A stretch of DNA of 5,948 nt from Actinomycetota bacterium (GTDB lineage Bacteria; Desulfobacterota; Deferrimicrobia; Deferrimicrobiales; Deferrimicrobiaceae). Shown one piece after another: positions 5,388 to 5,948 of the stretch. How positions within the stretch are numbered: the stretch's first letter is position 1; the number at the start of each line of letters is the position of its first letter. The stretch is taken from NCBI GenBank assembly GCA_016844415.1, contig JAENIX010000062.1, positions 1 to 5,948 of the forward strand, written 5' to 3'. The notes below the pieces were generated by a model that made no database searches, was not told the origin of the DNA, and saw only the letters and a program-made list of their open reading frames with translations. Made by a program: the position numbers and the translations under genes.

Positions 5388-5948
5388 ATGCTAAAAAGTT
5401 TTAAAGCGCTGGTCATGTTCACGGGCGCCGCGCTGGCGCTGGTGGCGGGCCTGCATGCAACGGCGGCGGATTCGCTGACCGTCACAGGGGCCGGGGCGAC
5501 GTTCCCCTATCCGCTGTATTCGAAGTGGTTCTACGCGTATTCCAATTCCCACCCGGGCTTCAAGTTCAACTACCAGTCGATCGGCTCCGGCGGCGGCGTC
5601 AAGCAGATCACGTCGGGGACCGTCGATTTTGGAGCGACCGACGCGCCGATGACGGAGGACGAACTGGCGAAGCTGCCAGGGCCGATCTTCCACATCCCCA
5701 CCGCGATCGGAGCAGTTGCGGTCGTCTACAACCTGGGGGGAGTCGCGGGCGGCCTCAGAATCACCCCCGATGTCCTGGTGGATATCTACATCGGGAAAAT
5801 CACCAGGTGGAACGATCAGCGGATCGCGGGCCTGAACTCGGGCGTCAAGCTGCCTGCGGCGGACATCGTGGTCACTCACCGATCGGACGGCTCCGGGACG
5901 ACGGACATCTTCACGAATTACCTTTCCGCCGTCAGCACGGAGTGGAGA
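5388..5948 (+). CDS. pstS: Periplasmic phosphate-binding protein PstS (3' end outside window)
   Basis: The first 187 residues of the phosphate ABC-transporter receptor are present; it captures inorganic phosphate in the periplasm for PstCAB. ATG 5388 follows GGAGG at 5375-5379 with eight-base spacing. An in-frame ATG at 5352 would prepend 12 polar residues to a normal signal peptide and has no ribosome site, so it is rejected. The signal peptide spans about 1-26 (MLKSFK, hydrophobic core, cleavage near HATA-ADS), without a lipobox. Phosphate-ligand motifs are intact: GAGATFPYP at 34-42 (T38, F39), GSGGGVKQI at 66-74 (S67), DFGATDAPM at 80-88 (D85) and RSDGSGTTDIF at 165-175 (R165, S169, G170, T171). 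Its promoter carries a Pho-box-like array, so it should be induced by PhoB under phosphate limitation. pstC, pstA, pstB and phoU probably follow outside the window. Confidence 0.95.
   Translation, partial: MLKSFKALVMFTGAALALVAGLHATAADSLTVTGAGATFPYPLYSKWFYAYSNSHPGFKFNYQSIGSGGGVKQITSGTVDFGATDAPMTEDELAKLPGPIFHIPTAIGAVAVVYNLGGVAGGLRITPDVLVDIYIGKITRWNDQRIAGLNSGVKLPAADIVVTHRSDGSGTTDIFTNYLSAVSTEWR

Noticed and set aside
5391..5879. Minus-strand open frame of 162 codons
   Set aside because: It is antisense to pstS, whose signal peptide and phosphate-ligand motifs are unmistakable.

Overview
The window reads as a high-GC chromosomal segment with a phosphate-sensing locus interrupted by a lower-GC insert. 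The core genes have dense GC-rich third codon positions: positions 3481-3540 inside phoR count 45 of 60 G+C. The gene set and its style suggest a Gram-negative bacterium, perhaps of the former Deltaproteobacteria, but nothing here fixes the taxon. No rRNA, tRNA, CRISPR array or intact insertion sequence was seen.

Layout: (1) Positions 1-413, minus strand: the 5' part of a small exported protein of unknown function. (2) Positions 543-3890, plus strand: a tight operon of a YegS/DgkB-type lipid (diacylglycerol) kinase, a PhoB-type response regulator overlapping it by 4 bases, and a PhoR-type membrane histidine kinase starting 4 bases after phoB. (3) Positions 3891-5290: a GC-rich hairpin, an AT-rich promoter region carrying repeated GGACATTTATTT motifs, a class II Fic AMP-transferase-type protein with a C-terminal winged helix, and, directly after its stop codon, about 13 codons that look like the catalytic tail of a tyrosine recombinase. 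(4) Positions 5291-5948: an 11-base-periodic Pho-box-like array, a -10 element, and the first 187 codons of the phosphate-binding protein gene pstS, which runs off the window.

How it fits together: PhoR would sense phosphate status with the Pst transporter, phosphorylate PhoB on Asp53, and PhoB-P would activate pstS from the repeats at 5291-5334. The lipid kinase, translationally coupled to phoB, may tie lipid phosphorus turnover to the same signal. The Fic gene has lower and uneven GC, its own sigma70-like promoter and candidate operators, and a recombinase scar at its 3' edge. It is best read as an acquired gene lodged between the Pho regulators and their target operon. The most interesting points are that scar, the operator-like repeats bracketing the fic promoter, and the kinase-phoB coupling.
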